NCBI RefSeq assembly: GCF_004138485.1
Contig: NZ_RYEV01000007.1
Location: 248,001-312,000, forward strand
Direction of reading: 5' to 3'
Length of the DNA stretch: 64,000 nucleotides
DNA from: Peristeroidobacter soli
GTDB taxonomy: Bacteria; Pseudomonadota; Gammaproteobacteria; Steroidobacterales; Steroidobacteraceae
The notes under the pieces are model-generated. The model saw nothing but the letters and a program-made list of their open reading frames with translations, searched no databases and was not told the origin of the DNA. Position numbers and translations under genes: made by a program. Positions 16,493 to 27,343 of this stretch are shown here, piece after piece (position 1 is the first letter of the stretch; each line of letters starts with the position of its first letter).

Positions 16493-19400
16493 ATGAAATT
16501 CGCACGCTTCTTTATCGACAGACCGATCTTTGCCGCGGTCGTCTCGATCATCATCTTCCTGGTCGGCGCCATCGCCATGTGGAAGCTGCCGATCAGCCAG
16601 TACCCGGAAGTCGTGCCACCGACGGTGGTGGTCACGGCCTCGTATCCGGGCGCCAATCCCAAGGTGATCGCCGAAACGGTCGCCGCGCCGCTCGAACAGG
16701 AAATCAATGGCGTCGAGAACATGCTCTACATGTCCTCGCAGGCCACGAGCGACGGCCTGATGACTCTGACCGTCACCTTCCGTCTCGGCACCAACGTCGA
16801 CACGGCGCAGGTGCAAGTTCAGAACCGCGTGGCGCAAGCCTTGCCGCGATTGCCTGAAGACGTGCGGCGAGTCGGCGTCACGACGCTGAAAGCCTCGCCC
16901 GACCTGCTGCTGGTCGTGCACCTCACTTCGCCGGACGGCCGCTACGACACCGTCTATCTGCGTAACTATGCGACCCTGCAGGTTCGCGACGTGCTCGCGC
17001 GTCTGCCCGGCATGGGTGACGTGCGCTTGTTCGGTTCGGGCGATTACTCCATGCGCGTGTGGCTCGATCCGGAGCGCATCGCCAGCCGCGGCCTCACCGC
17101 CGGCGACGTGGTGAATGCAATTCGCGAACAGAACGTGCAAGTGGCCGCCGGCGTCATCGGCGCCGATCCCGCGCCCGCCAATGTCGATTATCAATTGAAC
17201 GTCACCGCGTCGGGCCGCTTGATCACCGAAGAGCAGTTCAGCGACATCGTGGTCAAGGCGCTGCCGGACGGCTCGGTCACGACGCTGAAAGACGTGGCCC
17301 GCATCGAGCTCGGTGCCGGCCAATATTCCCTGCGCAGCTTGTTGAACAACAGCTCGGCGGTCGCGATTCCGGTGTTCCAGGCGCCCGGCGCCAACGCGCT
17401 GGAGCTGTCGGACGCCGTGCGCTCGACCATGGCGGAGCTGAGCAAGAACTTCCCCGAAGGCATCAAGTACGAAATCGTCTATGACCCGACGGTGTTCGTG
17501 CGCGACTCCATCACGGCGGTGATTCATACATTGCTGGAAGCGCTGGCGCTGGTCGTCATCGTGGTCATCGTGTTCTTGCAGACCTGGCGCGCTTCGGTGA
17601 TCCCGCTGCTCGCCGTCCCCGTGTCCATCATCGGCACGTTCGCGCTGATGCTCGCCTTCGGCTTCTCCATCAACGCGCTGTCGCTGTTCGGCCTGGTGCT
17701 GGCCATCGGTATCGTGGTCGACGACGCCATCGTCGTGGTCGAGAACGTCGAACGAAACATCGAGGCTGGACTGGCGCCGCTGGAGGCGACGTACAAGGCG
17801 ATGGATGAGGTCAGTGGCCCCATCATCGCGATCGCCCTGGTGCTGGTCGCGGTGTTCGTGCCGATCGCGTTCATCACCGGTCTCACCGGCGAGTTCTACA
17901 AGCAGTTCGCGCTGACCATCGCCATCTCGACGGTGATCTCCGCGATCAACTCGCTGACCCTGAGCCCGGCGCTGGCCTCGCTGCTGTTGAAGCCGCACGG
18001 CGCCAAGCCGGATGCGCTGACTCGGGGCATGGACAAGGTGTTCGGCCGGTTCTTCCGCGCCTTCAACAACTTCTTCCATCGCTCCGGTGACAAATACGTC
18101 GGCGGCGTGCGTGGCGTGCTTCGTCACAAGAGCATGACGATGGGTGTGTTCGCGCTGCTGCTGGTCGCCACCTGGGGCCTGTTCCAGGCGACGCCGAAGG
18201 GCTTCATTCCGGTGCAGGACAAGCAGTATCTGATCACGCTGATTCAATTGCCGAACGCGGCTTCGTTGAATCGCACCGACGATATCGTTCGTCAGGTGGG
18301 CGAGATCGGCAAGAAGATCCCGGGCGTGCGCGATGCCGTGCAATTCCCCGGCCTGTCGGTCGCCGGCTTCACCAACAGCCCGAACTCGGCCATCGTGTTC
18401 TTCGGCCTGGAGGACTTCGACAAGCGCAAGACGCCTGAGCTGTCCGGCTTCGCGATCGCGCAGCAGTTGAACGGTGCGCTGAGCGCCATCAAGGAAGCGC
18501 AGATCGTGACGTTCCCACCGCCGCCGGTGAATGGTCTCGGCACGCTCGGCGGCTTCAAGCTGCAGCTGGAAGATCGCGCCGACCTGGGCTACGACGAGTT
18601 GTACAAGGCGACGCAGGCGGTGATGGCGAAAGCGCGGCAGGCGCCGGAGCTCACGGGTGTGTTCTCGAACTATGAAGTGAACGTGCCGCAGATCCTCGCC
18701 GACGTGAATCGCGTCAAGGCGAAGGAACACGGCGTGCCGCTCAACAACGTGTTCGAGACGTTGCAGGTGTATCTCGCGTCCCAGTACGTGAATGACTTCA
18801 ATCGCTTCGGCCGCACCTACAAGGTGATCGCGCAGGCGGACTACGACTACCGCGCAAAGCCTGAGGACATTCTGCGATTGAAGACGCGTAACGAAGCGGG
18901 CGAGATGGTACCGCTGGGCTCGGTCGTGCAGGTGTCGCAGACCTACGGCCCGGATCGAGTGTTCCGTTACAACGGCTATCTGACTGCCGACATCAACGGC
19001 GGTCCGGCGCTGGGTTATTCGACCGGTCAGGCCAAGGCGGTGATGGAGCGCATCCTCGCCGAGAACCTGCCGAACGGCGTGAAGTACGAGTGGACCGATC
19101 TGACCTATCAGGAAATCCTGGTCGGCAACAGCTCGGTGTTCGTATTCCCGCTGTGCGTGCTGCTGGTCGTGCTGGTACTCGCTGCGCTGTATGAGAGCTG
19201 GACGTTGCCTCTGGCCATCGTTGCGATCGTGCCGATGGCGCTGCTGTCCGCGATCTTCGGTGTGTGGATCACCGGCGGCGACAACAACATCTTCACTCAG
19301 ATCGCACTGTTCGTGCTGGTCGGCCTGGCGAGCAAGAACGCGATTCTGATCGTCGAGTTCGCCAAGGACCGCGAGATGGCCGGCGTCGATCCGTTCAACG

Positions 19401-19675
19401 CCGCGCTGGAAGCGGCCCGCCTGCGACTGCGCCCCATCCTGATGACTTCGATCGCATTCATCATGGGTGTGGTGCCGCTGGTGCTCGCGTCGGGCGCCGG
19501 TGCGGAGATGCGTCACGCCATCGGTATCGCCGTGTTCTCCGGCATGCTCGGTGTGACTTTCTTCGGCCTGTTCCTGACCCCGGTGTTCTACGTCCTGCTG
19601 CGCGCGGCCGTCGTCAAGAAGTTCCGCACGCATAAACAACCAGAGGCCATCGAAGGAGCGGCCCATCATGCGTAA
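16493..19675 (+). CDS. RND multidrug efflux inner-membrane transporter (MexF/AcrB type, HAE-1)
   Basis: 1060-aa proton-driven transporter of standard length. It begins MKFARFFIDRPIFAAVVSII, as MexF does. Twelve membrane helices are arranged as 1+5, 1+5 around two large periplasmic loops; TM4 carries GIVVDDAIVVVENVERN with the paired Asp residues needed for proton relay, and the second half has GLASKNAILIVEFAKD. With the adaptor and outer-membrane channel it exports hydrophobic drugs or metabolites across both membranes. GGGGAG is 6 bases upstream. The 126-base gap after the adaptor gene holds GC-rich sequence but no strong terminator. Confidence 0.96.
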   Translation: MKFARFFIDRPIFAAVVSIIIFLVGAIAMWKLPISQYPEVVPPTVVVTASYPGANPKVIAETVAAPLEQEINGVENMLYMSSQATSDGLMTLTVTFRLGTNVDTAQVQVQNRVAQALPRLPEDVRRVGVTTLKASPDLLLVVHLTSPDGRYDTVYLRNYATLQVRDVLARLPGMGDVRLFGSGDYSMRVWLDPERIASRGLTAGDVVNAIREQNVQVAAGVIGADPAPANVDYQLNVTASGRLITEEQFSDIVVKALPDGSVTTLKDVARIELGAGQYSLRSLLNNSSAVAIPVFQAPGANALELSDAVRSTMAELSKNFPEGIKYEIVYDPTVFVRDSITAVIHTLLEALALVVIVVIVFLQTWRASVIPLLAVPVSIIGTFALMLAFGFSINALSLFGLVLAIGIVVDDAIVVVENVERNIEAGLAPLEATYKAMDEVSGPIIAIALVLVAVFVPIAFITGLTGEFYKQFALTIAISTVISAINSLTLSPALASLLLKPHGAKPDALTRGMDKVFGRFFRAFNNFFHRSGDKYVGGVRGVLRHKSMTMGVFALLLVATWGLFQATPKGFIPVQDKQYLITLIQLPNAASLNRTDDIVRQVGEIGKKIPGVRDAVQFPGLSVAGFTNSPNSAIVFFGLEDFDKRKTPELSGFAIAQQLNGALSAIKEAQIVTFPPPPVNGLGTLGGFKLQLEDRADLGYDELYKATQAVMAKARQAPELTGVFSNYEVNVPQILADVNRVKAKEHGVPLNNVFETLQVYLASQYVNDFNRFGRTYKVIAQADYDYRAKPEDILRLKTRNEAGEMVPLGSVVQVSQTYGPDRVFRYNGYLTADINGGPALGYSTGQAKAVMERILAENLPNGVKYEWTDLTYQEILVGNSSVFVFPLCVLLVVLVLAALYESWTLPLAIVAIVPMALLSAIFGVWITGGDNNIFTQIALFVLVGLASKNAILIVEFAKDREMAGVDPFNAALEAARLRLRPILMTSIAFIMGVVPLVLASGAGAEMRHAIGIAVFSGMLGVTFFGLFLTPVFYVLLRAAVVKKFRTHKQPEAIEGAAHHA

Positions 19676-21110
19676 CCTGAAACAAGTGACGTTGAGTCTG
19701 AGCAAGAAGTTGTCCGTCCTCGCGGTGAGCGCCGTGCTCGCCGCATGCGCGGTCGGACCGGATTACAAACAGCCCGAGACCAAGTCGCCCGATCAATTCG
19801 TGAGCACCGATCCGGCGCAGTTCGCGACGGCTGAGGTCGAGGGCGATTTCTGGAAAGCCTTCAACGATGAACAGTTGAACTCGTTGATCGAAGAAGCGCT
19901 GACCGCGAATCATGACATTCGCATCGCGACTGCCAGCTTGCGGGAAGCGCGTGCCATTCGAGGTGAGTCACGACTGGACTTCGCGCCGACAGTGACCGCT
20001 TCGGGCGGTAAGACCGAATCACGAGGCAGCGTACGTCAGGCCGCTGGTTTCGCGCGTGATCAGGACTATTACGATGCGGGCTTCGATGCGTTCTGGGAGC
20101 TGGACTTCTTCGGTCGCATCCGTCGCAACGTCGAGGCGAACTCGGCGCTCGTACAGGCGGCCGAGGCGGGCGTGTACAGCACTCAGGTGAGCATCACGGC
20201 TGAAGTCGCGCGTAACTATTTTGAGTTGCGTGGCTCACAGCAGCGGCTCGAAGTTGCTCAACGTAACGCTGAGAACCAGCGTGAGACGCTTCGAATCACG
20301 ACTGCCCGGCTCGATGCCGGCCGTGGCACGCAACTCGATACGTCACGCGCGCAAGCCCAGCTGTCCGCGACGCTGGCGACGATTCCGGATTTCGAATCCG
20401 CGATCACCAGCAGCATCCTGCGACTGGGCGTGCTGACGGGCAAGTCGCCTGAAGCGCTGATTCCGCAGCTTTCGAATGTGCAGAAGCTGCCCACGTTGCC
20501 GACCGCTCAAAACATCGGCACGCCGGAACTGCTGTTACGTCGTCGGCCTGACATCAAGGTCGCCGAGCGCCAACTGGCATCGGCCACCGCACAGATCGGC
20601 GTCGCGGTCGGTGATTTGTTCCCGCGCATCTCGTTCGTCGGCCGCTGGGGCTTCGACGCCATCGACAGCGGCGACCTCGGCAAGGCCAGCTCCGAAAGCT
20701 ACGCCTTCGGCCCGAGCATTCAGTGGGCCGCGTTCGACCTCGGTCGCGTCCGTCAGCAGATCAAACAGCGTGAAGCCGCGACTGATCGTGCCTTGGCCGT
20801 GTACGAGCAGACGGTATTGCAAGCATTGGAAGAAACCGATGCGAGCATGACTGCGTACGTGAAGGCCAAGGTGAAACAAGCTCACCTGCAAGACAGCACC
20901 ACCGCTTCCCTCGAAGCCGTAACGCTGGCTCGCGCCCGGTACGAGAGCGGGGTCGCCGATTTCCTCACCGTCCTCGACGCCGAGCGCAGCGCTTTAACGG
21001 CGGAAGACCAACTCGCTCTGAGCGAGACGCAGACGGCGACCGCGCTGCTCGCAACGTATAAGGCGCTGGGCGGCGGCTTCCGGCCGCTGGATGCTCAGGC
21101 GAAGCTGTAA
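19668..21110 (+). CDS. RND efflux outer-membrane channel lipoprotein (OprM/OprN family, NodT)
   Basis: 480-aa outer-membrane factor. The signal peptide ends in a lipobox-like LAACAVGPDY, and this CAVGPDYKQP start is diagnostic of the NodT/OprM family. Two repeats of the helix-strand architecture follow, with RPDIKVAERQLASATAQIGVA and ARARYESGVADFLTVLDAER typical of repeat ends. Its start overlaps the transporter gene by 8 bases, so translation is probably coupled. It completes the tripartite pump. Confidence 0.95.
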   Translation: MRNLKQVTLSLSKKLSVLAVSAVLAACAVGPDYKQPETKSPDQFVSTDPAQFATAEVEGDFWKAFNDEQLNSLIEEALTANHDIRIATASLREARAIRGESRLDFAPTVTASGGKTESRGSVRQAAGFARDQDYYDAGFDAFWELDFFGRIRRNVEANSALVQAAEAGVYSTQVSITAEVARNYFELRGSQQRLEVAQRNAENQRETLRITTARLDAGRGTQLDTSRAQAQLSATLATIPDFESAITSSILRLGVLTGKSPEALIPQLSNVQKLPTLPTAQNIGTPELLLRRRPDIKVAERQLASATAQIGVAVGDLFPRISFVGRWGFDAIDSGDLGKASSESYAFGPSIQWAAFDLGRVRQQIKQREAATDRALAVYEQTVLQALEETDASMTAYVKAKVKQAHLQDSTTASLEAVTLARARYESGVADFLTVLDAERSALTAEDQLALSETQTATALLATYKALGGGFRPLDAQAKL

Positions 21111-21136
21111 CGCAATTCTGCAAGCCAACGCCGGCA

Positions 21137-21167
21137 GCAAGTGATAGCATTTTCTGCTATCACTTGC
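21137..21167. terminator. Perfect 13-bp inverted repeat after the efflux operon
   Basis: GCAAGTGATAGCA at 21137-21149 and its exact complement TGCTATCACTTGC at 21155-21167 flank the 5-base loop TTTTC, 27 bases after the channel gene. The stem is long and perfect but is AT-containing and lacks a T-tail, so it could equally be an operator for the small gene at 21201. Confidence 0.5.
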
Positions 21168-21200
21168 CCTATCAACGGCGTCGCCAGCCAGGATTACTGA

Positions 21201-21377
21201 ATGAGCAACAACAAAACCGTCGCTGCTTCGGCCAATCGGGAACAGCTCAATGCCCCGTATGAAGCGATCAAGGGGGTACAGCAAGAGGCTCAAAAGCGCA
21301 TGGAGCGCGTGAATCGTATCTTGCGTGAATCCAAGGACGCAGTTGCCGCAAGGAAAGCTGCCGCTCAGCGCGGCTAG
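21201..21377 (+). CDS. Small hypothetical protein, 58 aa
   Basis: Short frame starting MSNNKTVAASANREQLN and ending AAQRG, with CAGGA six bases before the ATG. The sequence is charged and helical with a heptad-like stretch (VQQEAQKRMERVNRILRESKDA), no membrane segment and no cysteine. Good ribosome site, position between two well-supported genes, and coding-like composition argue that it is real. No family recognised; it may dimerise as a coiled coil. Its stop is 45 bases upstream of the dGTPase gene, so the two could be co-transcribed. Confidence 0.6.
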   Translation: MSNNKTVAASANREQLNAPYEAIKGVQQEAQKRMERVNRILRESKDAVAARKAAAQRG

Positions 21378-21421
21378 CACTTTATGGGGGCCACTACGCT
21401 CCCGGCTCTGGTCTATGGCAG

Positions 21422-22831
21422 ATGCCAGAGCTCTACACTGCAGGTGACATCACACGAATAAGCGGCGCGGATGGCGCCGACGCGACTCGCGAGCCTGGTC
21501 GCAGCCCATTTAGAAAAGATTACTCCCGGCTGCTGCACGCACCTTCCTTTCGACGCCTGCAAGGCAAGACCCAGTTATTTCCAGGGACCGAGTCGGATTT
21601 CTTTCGGAACCGGCTGACACATTCGCTGGAAGTGGCGCAGATCGCCGGTGGCATAGCGCGGCGACTCAACTCCCTCGACGCGCAGCGACCTCAAATCGAT
21701 CCTGACCTGGTGGAGTTCGCGGGCCTGGCTCACGACTTGGGTCATCCACCTTTTGGCCACAACGGGGAACGTGCTCTCGACGAGTTGATGCGTCAGTTCG
21801 GCGGCTTCGAAGGCAACGCCCAGACCCTTCGCATTCTCGGTCAGGTCGAGCGCAAGGAGATCATCGACCGGGCAGGCATACGACGGTACGACTGCGGACT
21901 GGACCTGTGCCATCGAACCCTTGCATCGATTCTGAAGTACGACAAAGTCATTGCACTCGAGCGGCCCACGGGAGCCCTGATCGAAAAGGGCTACTACGAG
22001 ACCGAAGCTGCTCTCGTCGAAAGAATCAAAGCCGCTGTGAGCCAGGGCTACTCGGGGAGGTTCAAGACACTGGAATGTCAGATCATGGATCTGGCGGACG
22101 ATATCGCGTATTCGACCTACGATCTCGAAGATTCGATGCACGCCGGTTTCGCGACCCCGCTCACCTTGATGGACTCGCTGATAAACGACGAACAAATCTG
22201 CGTCGCCGTCCTCCGAAGGACAAACAAGAGCCTCGCCGAGAACGGCTATGAGGGAATTGCAGCCGGAGAACTTTGGGAGTTCGCCGCTGAGATCTTCGGA
22301 GACGCCGGGTTCGGCAGCAGCTGTCCAGCGGAGCCGAACGCAAGCGAACTGCTAAAAACCGCGCTCGCGGGAGTGCAGTGTTTTACTGTCGATCGCAACC
22401 TGAGTTCCAACGGCACTTCGCGCACATTCTTCACCGCGGACCGAGTTGGAAGACTGATAAGCAATGTCGAGCTTGCCTGGAACGAATCCTACCCAGCCTT
22501 CTCGACCGTGCGCCTGACCCGCGACGCCTTGATTCAAGTCGAAATCGTAAAACATCTGAATTTCGAGCTGGTGATCCGGTCGCCGCGCCTCGCTGTCGTG
22601 GAGTACCGAGGCAAGGACATCGTTCGAGATATCTTCACGGCGCTGCGCGAAAGCAAGGGCGGCTTGCTGCCGCAGGATTGGAAAAGCAGATACCACTCGG
22701 CCCAGCATGAAAGCGAGGCGGCCACATGCCGCGTCATCTGCGATTTCGTCGCGGGGATGACGGATCGGTATGCCGTCGAATTCCATTCGGCCATCGCGGG
22801 AGAGGGAGCGAGCATATTCAGGCCGCTATAA
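21422..22831 (+). CDS. dgt: Deoxyguanosinetriphosphate triphosphohydrolase (dGTPase)
   Basis: 469-aa HD-domain enzyme, close in length to E. coli Dgt. Metal ligands are visible: His67 in RLTHSLEVAQI, His104-Asp105 in HDLGHPPFGHNGE, and Asp in DLADDIAYSTYDLEDS. It begins with the family's typical SPFRKDYSRLLHAPSFRRLQ (in parts). The reaction releases inorganic tripolyphosphate from dNTPs, chiefly dGTP, and so tunes nucleotide pools. The ribosome site before 21422 is poor, but no better start keeps the conserved N-terminus. Confidence 0.92.
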   Translation: MPELYTAGDITRISGADGADATREPGRSPFRKDYSRLLHAPSFRRLQGKTQLFPGTESDFFRNRLTHSLEVAQIAGGIARRLNSLDAQRPQIDPDLVEFAGLAHDLGHPPFGHNGERALDELMRQFGGFEGNAQTLRILGQVERKEIIDRAGIRRYDCGLDLCHRTLASILKYDKVIALERPTGALIEKGYYETEAALVERIKAAVSQGYSGRFKTLECQIMDLADDIAYSTYDLEDSMHAGFATPLTLMDSLINDEQICVAVLRRTNKSLAENGYEGIAAGELWEFAAEIFGDAGFGSSCPAEPNASELLKTALAGVQCFTVDRNLSSNGTSRTFFTADRVGRLISNVELAWNESYPAFSTVRLTRDALIQVEIVKHLNFELVIRSPRLAVVEYRGKDIVRDIFTALRESKGGLLPQDWKSRYHSAQHESEAATCRVICDFVAGMTDRYAVEFHSAIAGEGASIFRPL

Positions 22832-22957
22832 CGGCGCCCTGGGCGAAACAAGACGCCCCTTGGCAGGAATCAGGGGCAGCATGCCATCCGTCCCCAGACC
22901 CGCTCTTGAACTCGCGTCATCGTTCTCAACGTCTGGGGTATGCTCGACGCTGCCCCC

Positions 22958-25900
22958 ATGAGTCACACCCCTTATTTCCATCCGGCGGTCGACGCCTGGT
23001 TCAACAGTCGCTTTCCTGCGCCCACGCCGGCGCAGGCGGATGCGTGGCCGGCGATTCAGTCGGGAAAACATGTACTGATCGCGGCTCCCACGGGTTCAGG
23101 CAAGACGCTGGCGGCGTTTCTGGCGGCGATCGATGAGCTGATCCGGGAAGGCGAGCAGTTCGGGCTGCCGGATGAGACGCGTATCGTTTATGTCTCGCCG
23201 TTGAAGGCGCTGTCGAACGACATCAATCGCAACCTCGAAGCACCGCTCGCGGGCATTCGCGACAAGTTGCTCGAGTTGGGGATGCGCGATGTCGATCTCC
23301 GCACCTGGGTTCGCACGGGCGACACGCCTCAATACGAGCGCACGCAGGCGGCGCGCAAGCCGCCGCACATTGTTGTAACGACGCCGGAGTCGCTGTACAT
23401 CCTGCTCGGCTCGGAGTCGGGTCGTGAGATGTTGAGCACGACGCGCACAGTGATCGTCGACGAAATCCACGCCGTCGCGGGCAGCAAGCGCGGCTCGCAT
23501 TTGTCGCTGTCGTTGGAGCGGTTGGAAGCACTGGTCGGCCGGCGCTTGACGCGCGTCGGTTTGTCGGCGACTCAGCAGCCGATTGAGGAAGTCGCGCGCT
23601 TTCTGGTCGGCGGTCGTTATCTGCTGCCGAACGGCGAGGCCGATTGCACCATCGTCGACAGCGGTCACATTCGCAAGCGTGATCTGGCCATCGAGCTGCC
23701 CGACGAGCCGTTGGAAGCGGTGATGTCGAATGAAACCTGGGGGCAGGTTTACGACCGTCTCACCGAGCTCATCAAGGAACATCGCACGACGCTGATCTTC
23801 GTGAACACGCGACGGACGGCCGAGCGGATCTGTCGTCAGCTCACCGAGCGCCTGGACAAGGACAAACCCAAAGACGCGCCACCCTCGGTCACCGCCCATC
23901 ATGGCAGCCTGGCGAAGGAGCTGCGTTTCGACGCCGAGCAGCGGTTGAAATTCGGCCAGCTCAAAGCGCTGGTAGCCACTGCATCGCTAGAGCTCGGCAT
24001 CGACATTGGCGATGTCGATCTGGTGTGTCAGATCGCCTCGCCACGCACGATCAACGCATTTCTGCAGCGAGTCGGGCGCTCCGGTCACGCGGTCGGCGCG
24101 ACGCCGAAAGGGCGTTTGTTTCCTCAGTCGCGCGACGATCTTCTGGAATGCACGGCATTGCTCGACAGCGTGCGTCGAGGCGAGCTGGATCGACTGAAGA
24201 TTCCGGTCGCACCGATCGATGTGCTGTCTCAACAAATCGTCGCCGAAGCCGCTGCCCGCGAGTGCACGGAACAAGTGCTGTTCGACCTGATTCGCTCCGC
24301 GTATCCGTTCAGAAGCGTGACGCGCGAGGCGTTTGACGAGATCGTGCACATGCTGGCCGAGGGGTTCACGACCCGTCGCGGTCGGCACGGCGCCTTGCTG
24401 TATCACGATGCCGTCAATCACATCATCAAAGGCCGCAAGGGCGCGCGCCTGACCGCGATTACTTCAGGCGGCGCGATCCCGGACACGGCCGACTATCAGG
24501 TGATGCTCGAGCCAGAAGGCGTTCTGGTCGGCACACTCAACGAAGACTTCGCAGTCGAGAGCATGGCCGGCGACGTGTTCCAGCTCGGCAACTCGTCGTA
24601 TCGAATCCTGCGCGTCGAGCGCAACACGGTGCGGGTACAGGACGCGAAGGGTGAAGCCCCGAGCATTCCCTTCTGGCTCGGCGAAGCGCCGGGGCGGACG
24701 GATGAGCTGTCTGCTGCCGTCTCGCGCCTGCGCGAAGAGATCGAAGGCCGGCTCGACGAACACACCTATAACGGCGACACGGCCAGGTCCGGTGCGTTCA
24801 AGTGGCTGACCGAAGACGTTGGCATCGGCGACGTTGCCGCCGGTCAGATCGTTTCCTATCTGGCGGCGGCGCAGGCCGCGCTGGGCGCGCTGCCGACCCA
24901 GAAGAAAGTGATTTTCGAGCGTTTCTTCGACGAGTCCGGCGGCATGCAGCTGGTGATTCACTCGCCGTTTGGCAGCCGGATCAATCGCGCGTGGGGCCTG
25001 GCACTGCGCAAGCGTTTCTGCCGCACGTTCAACTTCGAGCTGCAGGCCGCGGCCACCGAAGACACCATCATCCTGTCGCTGACCGGCTCGCACAGTTTCG
25101 AGCTGCTGGATGTCGCGAAGTATCTGCATCCGAACACCGCGCGCGACATCTTGATTCAAGCCATGCTCGATGCGCCGATGTTCAACACGCGCTGGCGTTG
25201 GGGCGCATCGATCGCGCTGGCGCTGCCAAGATTCCGCGGCGGCAAGAAGATCCCACCGCAGATTGCGCGCATGAATGCGGAAGATCTGCTCGCGTCGGTG
25301 TTTCCGGATCAAGTGGCGTGCGGCGAGAACATTGTCGGCGACATCGTGGTACCCGATCACCCGCTGGTCCGACAGACGGTGCGCGACTGCCTGGAAGAAG
25401 CCATGGACATCGAAGGCTTCGAACGGCTGCTGCGGGCACTCACCGGTCAGCAGATCCAGGTGGAAGCGCGCGATCTTACCGAGCCATCGCCGCTCGCTCT
25501 GGAAGTGTTGAATGCGCGGCCCTACGCCTATCTCGACGACGCACCGCTCGAGGAGCGACGCACCCAGGCGGTGATGAGCCGTCGCTGGATGGACCCGCAG
25601 TCCGCTTCCGACATCGGCAAGCTCGATCCCGCCGCGATCGCGCGGGTTCGTGAAGAAGCCTGGCCCGACGCCAGTAACGCCGATCAGCTGCACGATGCAT
25701 TGCTGTGGCTGACCTTCCTGACGACTGAAGAAGTCGAGAGCCAACCGGCCTGGCCGGCGTTGTGTCAGGACCTCATCACACAGAAACGACTGACCAAGCT
25801 CGACACCGGCGATACAACCGTCTTCGTCGCGACGGAGCGCGTGCCTTACTTCGAGTCGCTGTTCCCCAATGTCTCGATGAACCCGCCAATCGTCGTGCCC

Positions 25901-27343
25901 GCCGTCTACGCGGCCAAACGTGATCGCGACGAAGCGGCCCGCGAGATCGTGCGCGGCAGATTGGGCGGACTCGGCCCGACCACCGCCGCACAACTCGCCG
26001 CATCGTTCGGTGGGAACATCGAAGATGTCGACGGCGCGTTGCTGGCGCTCGAAGCAGAGGGCACCGCCATGCGCGGCACCTTCGAGTCGGAAAGCACCGC
26101 TGGCACTCAATGGTGCGATCGTCGCCTGCTGGCCCGCATTCATCGCTACACGGTGAAACGGCTGCGCGCCGAGATCGAACCGGTGCAGGCGCGCGATTTC
26201 CTGCGCTTCCTGTTCGACTGGCAGCGCGTGACGCCGAACCATCGCATGCAGGGGCCGGACTCAGTGCCTGCCATCCTTTCTCAACAGGAAGGCTTCGATG
26301 CGCCTGCCGGCGCGTGGGAAACAGAAATATTGCCGGCGCGCATCGCCGAGTACGAACCCGCGTGGCTGGACGAACAATGTCTCGCCGGTCGCATCATCTG
26401 GACCCGTCTCGCCACTCGCAGCGGCGACTCGGAGCGGGGTGCCGCGCCGGTGCGCTCGACACCGATCGCGCTGCTGCCTCGACGCAATGTGAAACAGTGG
26501 TCGCAGTTCTCCACCAGCGTCGAACGCTCGCAGCTCACCGACAAAGCTCAGCGCGTTGCCGAGTACATCGAAGAGAACGGCGCCTCGTTTTACGATGAGA
26601 TCGTCGATCACGTCGGGCTGCTGCCCGTCCAAGTGGAAGAAGCATTGGGCGAACTGGTCGCGCTTGGTTTGGTGAACTCCGACAGCTTCGGCGGCCTGCG
26701 TGCGTTGTTGATGCCAGCGGATCGACGCCGCAACAGCGCGCGCGATCGGCGCCGACAGCGCCGCATCGCCATCTTCGGCATGCAGGATGCCGGCCGGTGG
26801 GCGCTGGTCCGGAGAAAAGAAGCAAAGCTCGACGACACGAAGCCCATGCCTCCGCGCAATGACGAGGCCATCGAGCATATCTGTCACACGTTGCTGAGGC
26901 GTTGGGGCGTCGTGTTCTGGAAACTGCTGGAGCGCGAAGCCGATTGGTTGCCACCGTGGCGCGATCTGCTGATGTGTTTCCGTCGATTGGAAGCCCGCGG
27001 AGAAATTCGTGGCGGCCGGTTCGTTGCGGGTTTCTCGGGCGAACAGTTCGCACTACCGGAGGCGATCGGTCAGCTGCGTGAAGTGCGTCGACGTGAGAAC
27101 GATCTGCAACTCGTGTCGTTATCCGCCGCGGATCCGCTGAATCTCGTCGGCATTCTCACACCGGGCGGGCGACTGCCGGCGCTGACGGGCAATCGTGTGT
27201 TGTATCGAGACGGTGTGCCGGCGGCCATCTATGTCGGCGGCGAAGTGAAATTCATCGAACAGCTCGAAGCGGCCGAGCAATGGCAGGTTCGCGGCGCGTT
27301 GTTGAGGCGCCAGGTGCCGGCGCCGCTCGCCGATCTGGCTTAA
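22958..27343 (+). CDS. lhr: Lhr-family ATP-dependent helicase (long form)
   Basis: 1461-aa superfamily 2 helicase. Walker A APTGSGKT is at residues 43-50, the DEIH box at 168-171, SATQQP is motif III, and VGRSGH is motif VI. These are followed by a winged helix, the Lhr beta-barrel region, and the long C-terminal extension found only in Lhr-long proteins ([18 protein letters not shown] at about 845 and beyond). Lhr translocates 3'-5' on single-stranded DNA and unwinds DNA:RNA hybrids; the long form is linked to DNA damage. An ATG at 22940 would add six residues; 22958 fits the usual MSxxxFHPAVxAWF start. Its stop overlaps the stop of the convergent lipoprotein gene (shared TTAA). Confidence 0.93.
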   Translation: MSHTPYFHPAVDAWFNSRFPAPTPAQADAWPAIQSGKHVLIAAPTGSGKTLAAFLAAIDELIREGEQFGLPDETRIVYVSPLKALSNDINRNLEAPLAGIRDKLLELGMRDVDLRTWVRTGDTPQYERTQAARKPPHIVVTTPESLYILLGSESGREMLSTTRTVIVDEIHAVAGSKRGSHLSLSLERLEALVGRRLTRVGLSATQQPIEEVARFLVGGRYLLPNGEADCTIVDSGHIRKRDLAIELPDEPLEAVMSNETWGQVYDRLTELIKEHRTTLIFVNTRRTAERICRQLTERLDKDKPKDAPPSVTAHHGSLAKELRFDAEQRLKFGQLKALVATASLELGIDIGDVDLVCQIASPRTINAFLQRVGRSGHAVGATPKGRLFPQSRDDLLECTALLDSVRRGELDRLKIPVAPIDVLSQQIVAEAAARECTEQVLFDLIRSAYPFRSVTREAFDEIVHMLAEGFTTRRGRHGALLYHDAVNHIIKGRKGARLTAITSGGAIPDTADYQVMLEPEGVLVGTLNEDFAVESMAGDVFQLGNSSYRILRVERNTVRVQDAKGEAPSIPFWLGEAPGRTDELSAAVSRLREEIEGRLDEHTYNGDTARSGAFKWLTEDVGIGDVAAGQIVSYLAAAQAALGALPTQKKVIFERFFDESGGMQLVIHSPFGSRINRAWGLALRKRFCRTFNFELQAAATEDTIILSLTGSHSFELLDVAKYLHPNTARDILIQAMLDAPMFNTRWRWGASIALALPRFRGGKKIPPQIARMNAEDLLASVFPDQVACGENIVGDIVVPDHPLVRQTVRDCLEEAMDIEGFERLLRALTGQQIQVEARDLTEPSPLALEVLNARPYAYLDDAPLEERRTQAVMSRRWMDPQSASDIGKLDPAAIARVREEAWPDASNADQLHDALLWLTFLTTEEVESQPAWPALCQDLITQKRLTKLDTGDTTVFVATERVPYFESLFPNVSMNPPIVVPAVYAAKRDRDEAAREIVRGRLGGLGPTTAAQLAASFGGNIEDVDGALLALEAEGTAMRGTFESESTAGTQWCDRRLLARIHRYTVKRLRAEIEPVQARDFLRFLFDWQRVTPNHRMQGPDSVPAILSQQEGFDAPAGAWETEILPARIAEYEPAWLDEQCLAGRIIWTRLATRSGDSERGAAPVRSTPIALLPRRNVKQWSQFSTSVERSQLTDKAQRVAEYIEENGASFYDEIVDHVGLLPVQVEEALGELVALGLVNSDSFGGLRALLMPADRRRNSARDRRRQRRIAIFGMQDAGRWALVRRKEAKLDDTKPMPPRNDEAIEHICHTLLRRWGVVFWKLLEREADWLPPWRDLLMCFRRLEARGEIRGGRFVAGFSGEQFALPEAIGQLREVRRRENDLQLVSLSAADPLNLVGILTPGGRLPALTGNRVLYRDGVPAAIYVGGEVKFIEQLEAAEQWQVRGALLRRQVPAPLADLA

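Noticed and set aside
16388-19705. 1105-codon open frame on the minus strand opposite the RND transporter gene
   Set aside because: His/Arg/Gln-rich composition without domains; it is the antisense shadow of a well-supported transporter gene with high third-base GC.
24464-26242. 592-codon minus-strand frame within lhr
   Set aside because: Antisense shadow of the helicase gene; no recognisable domain.
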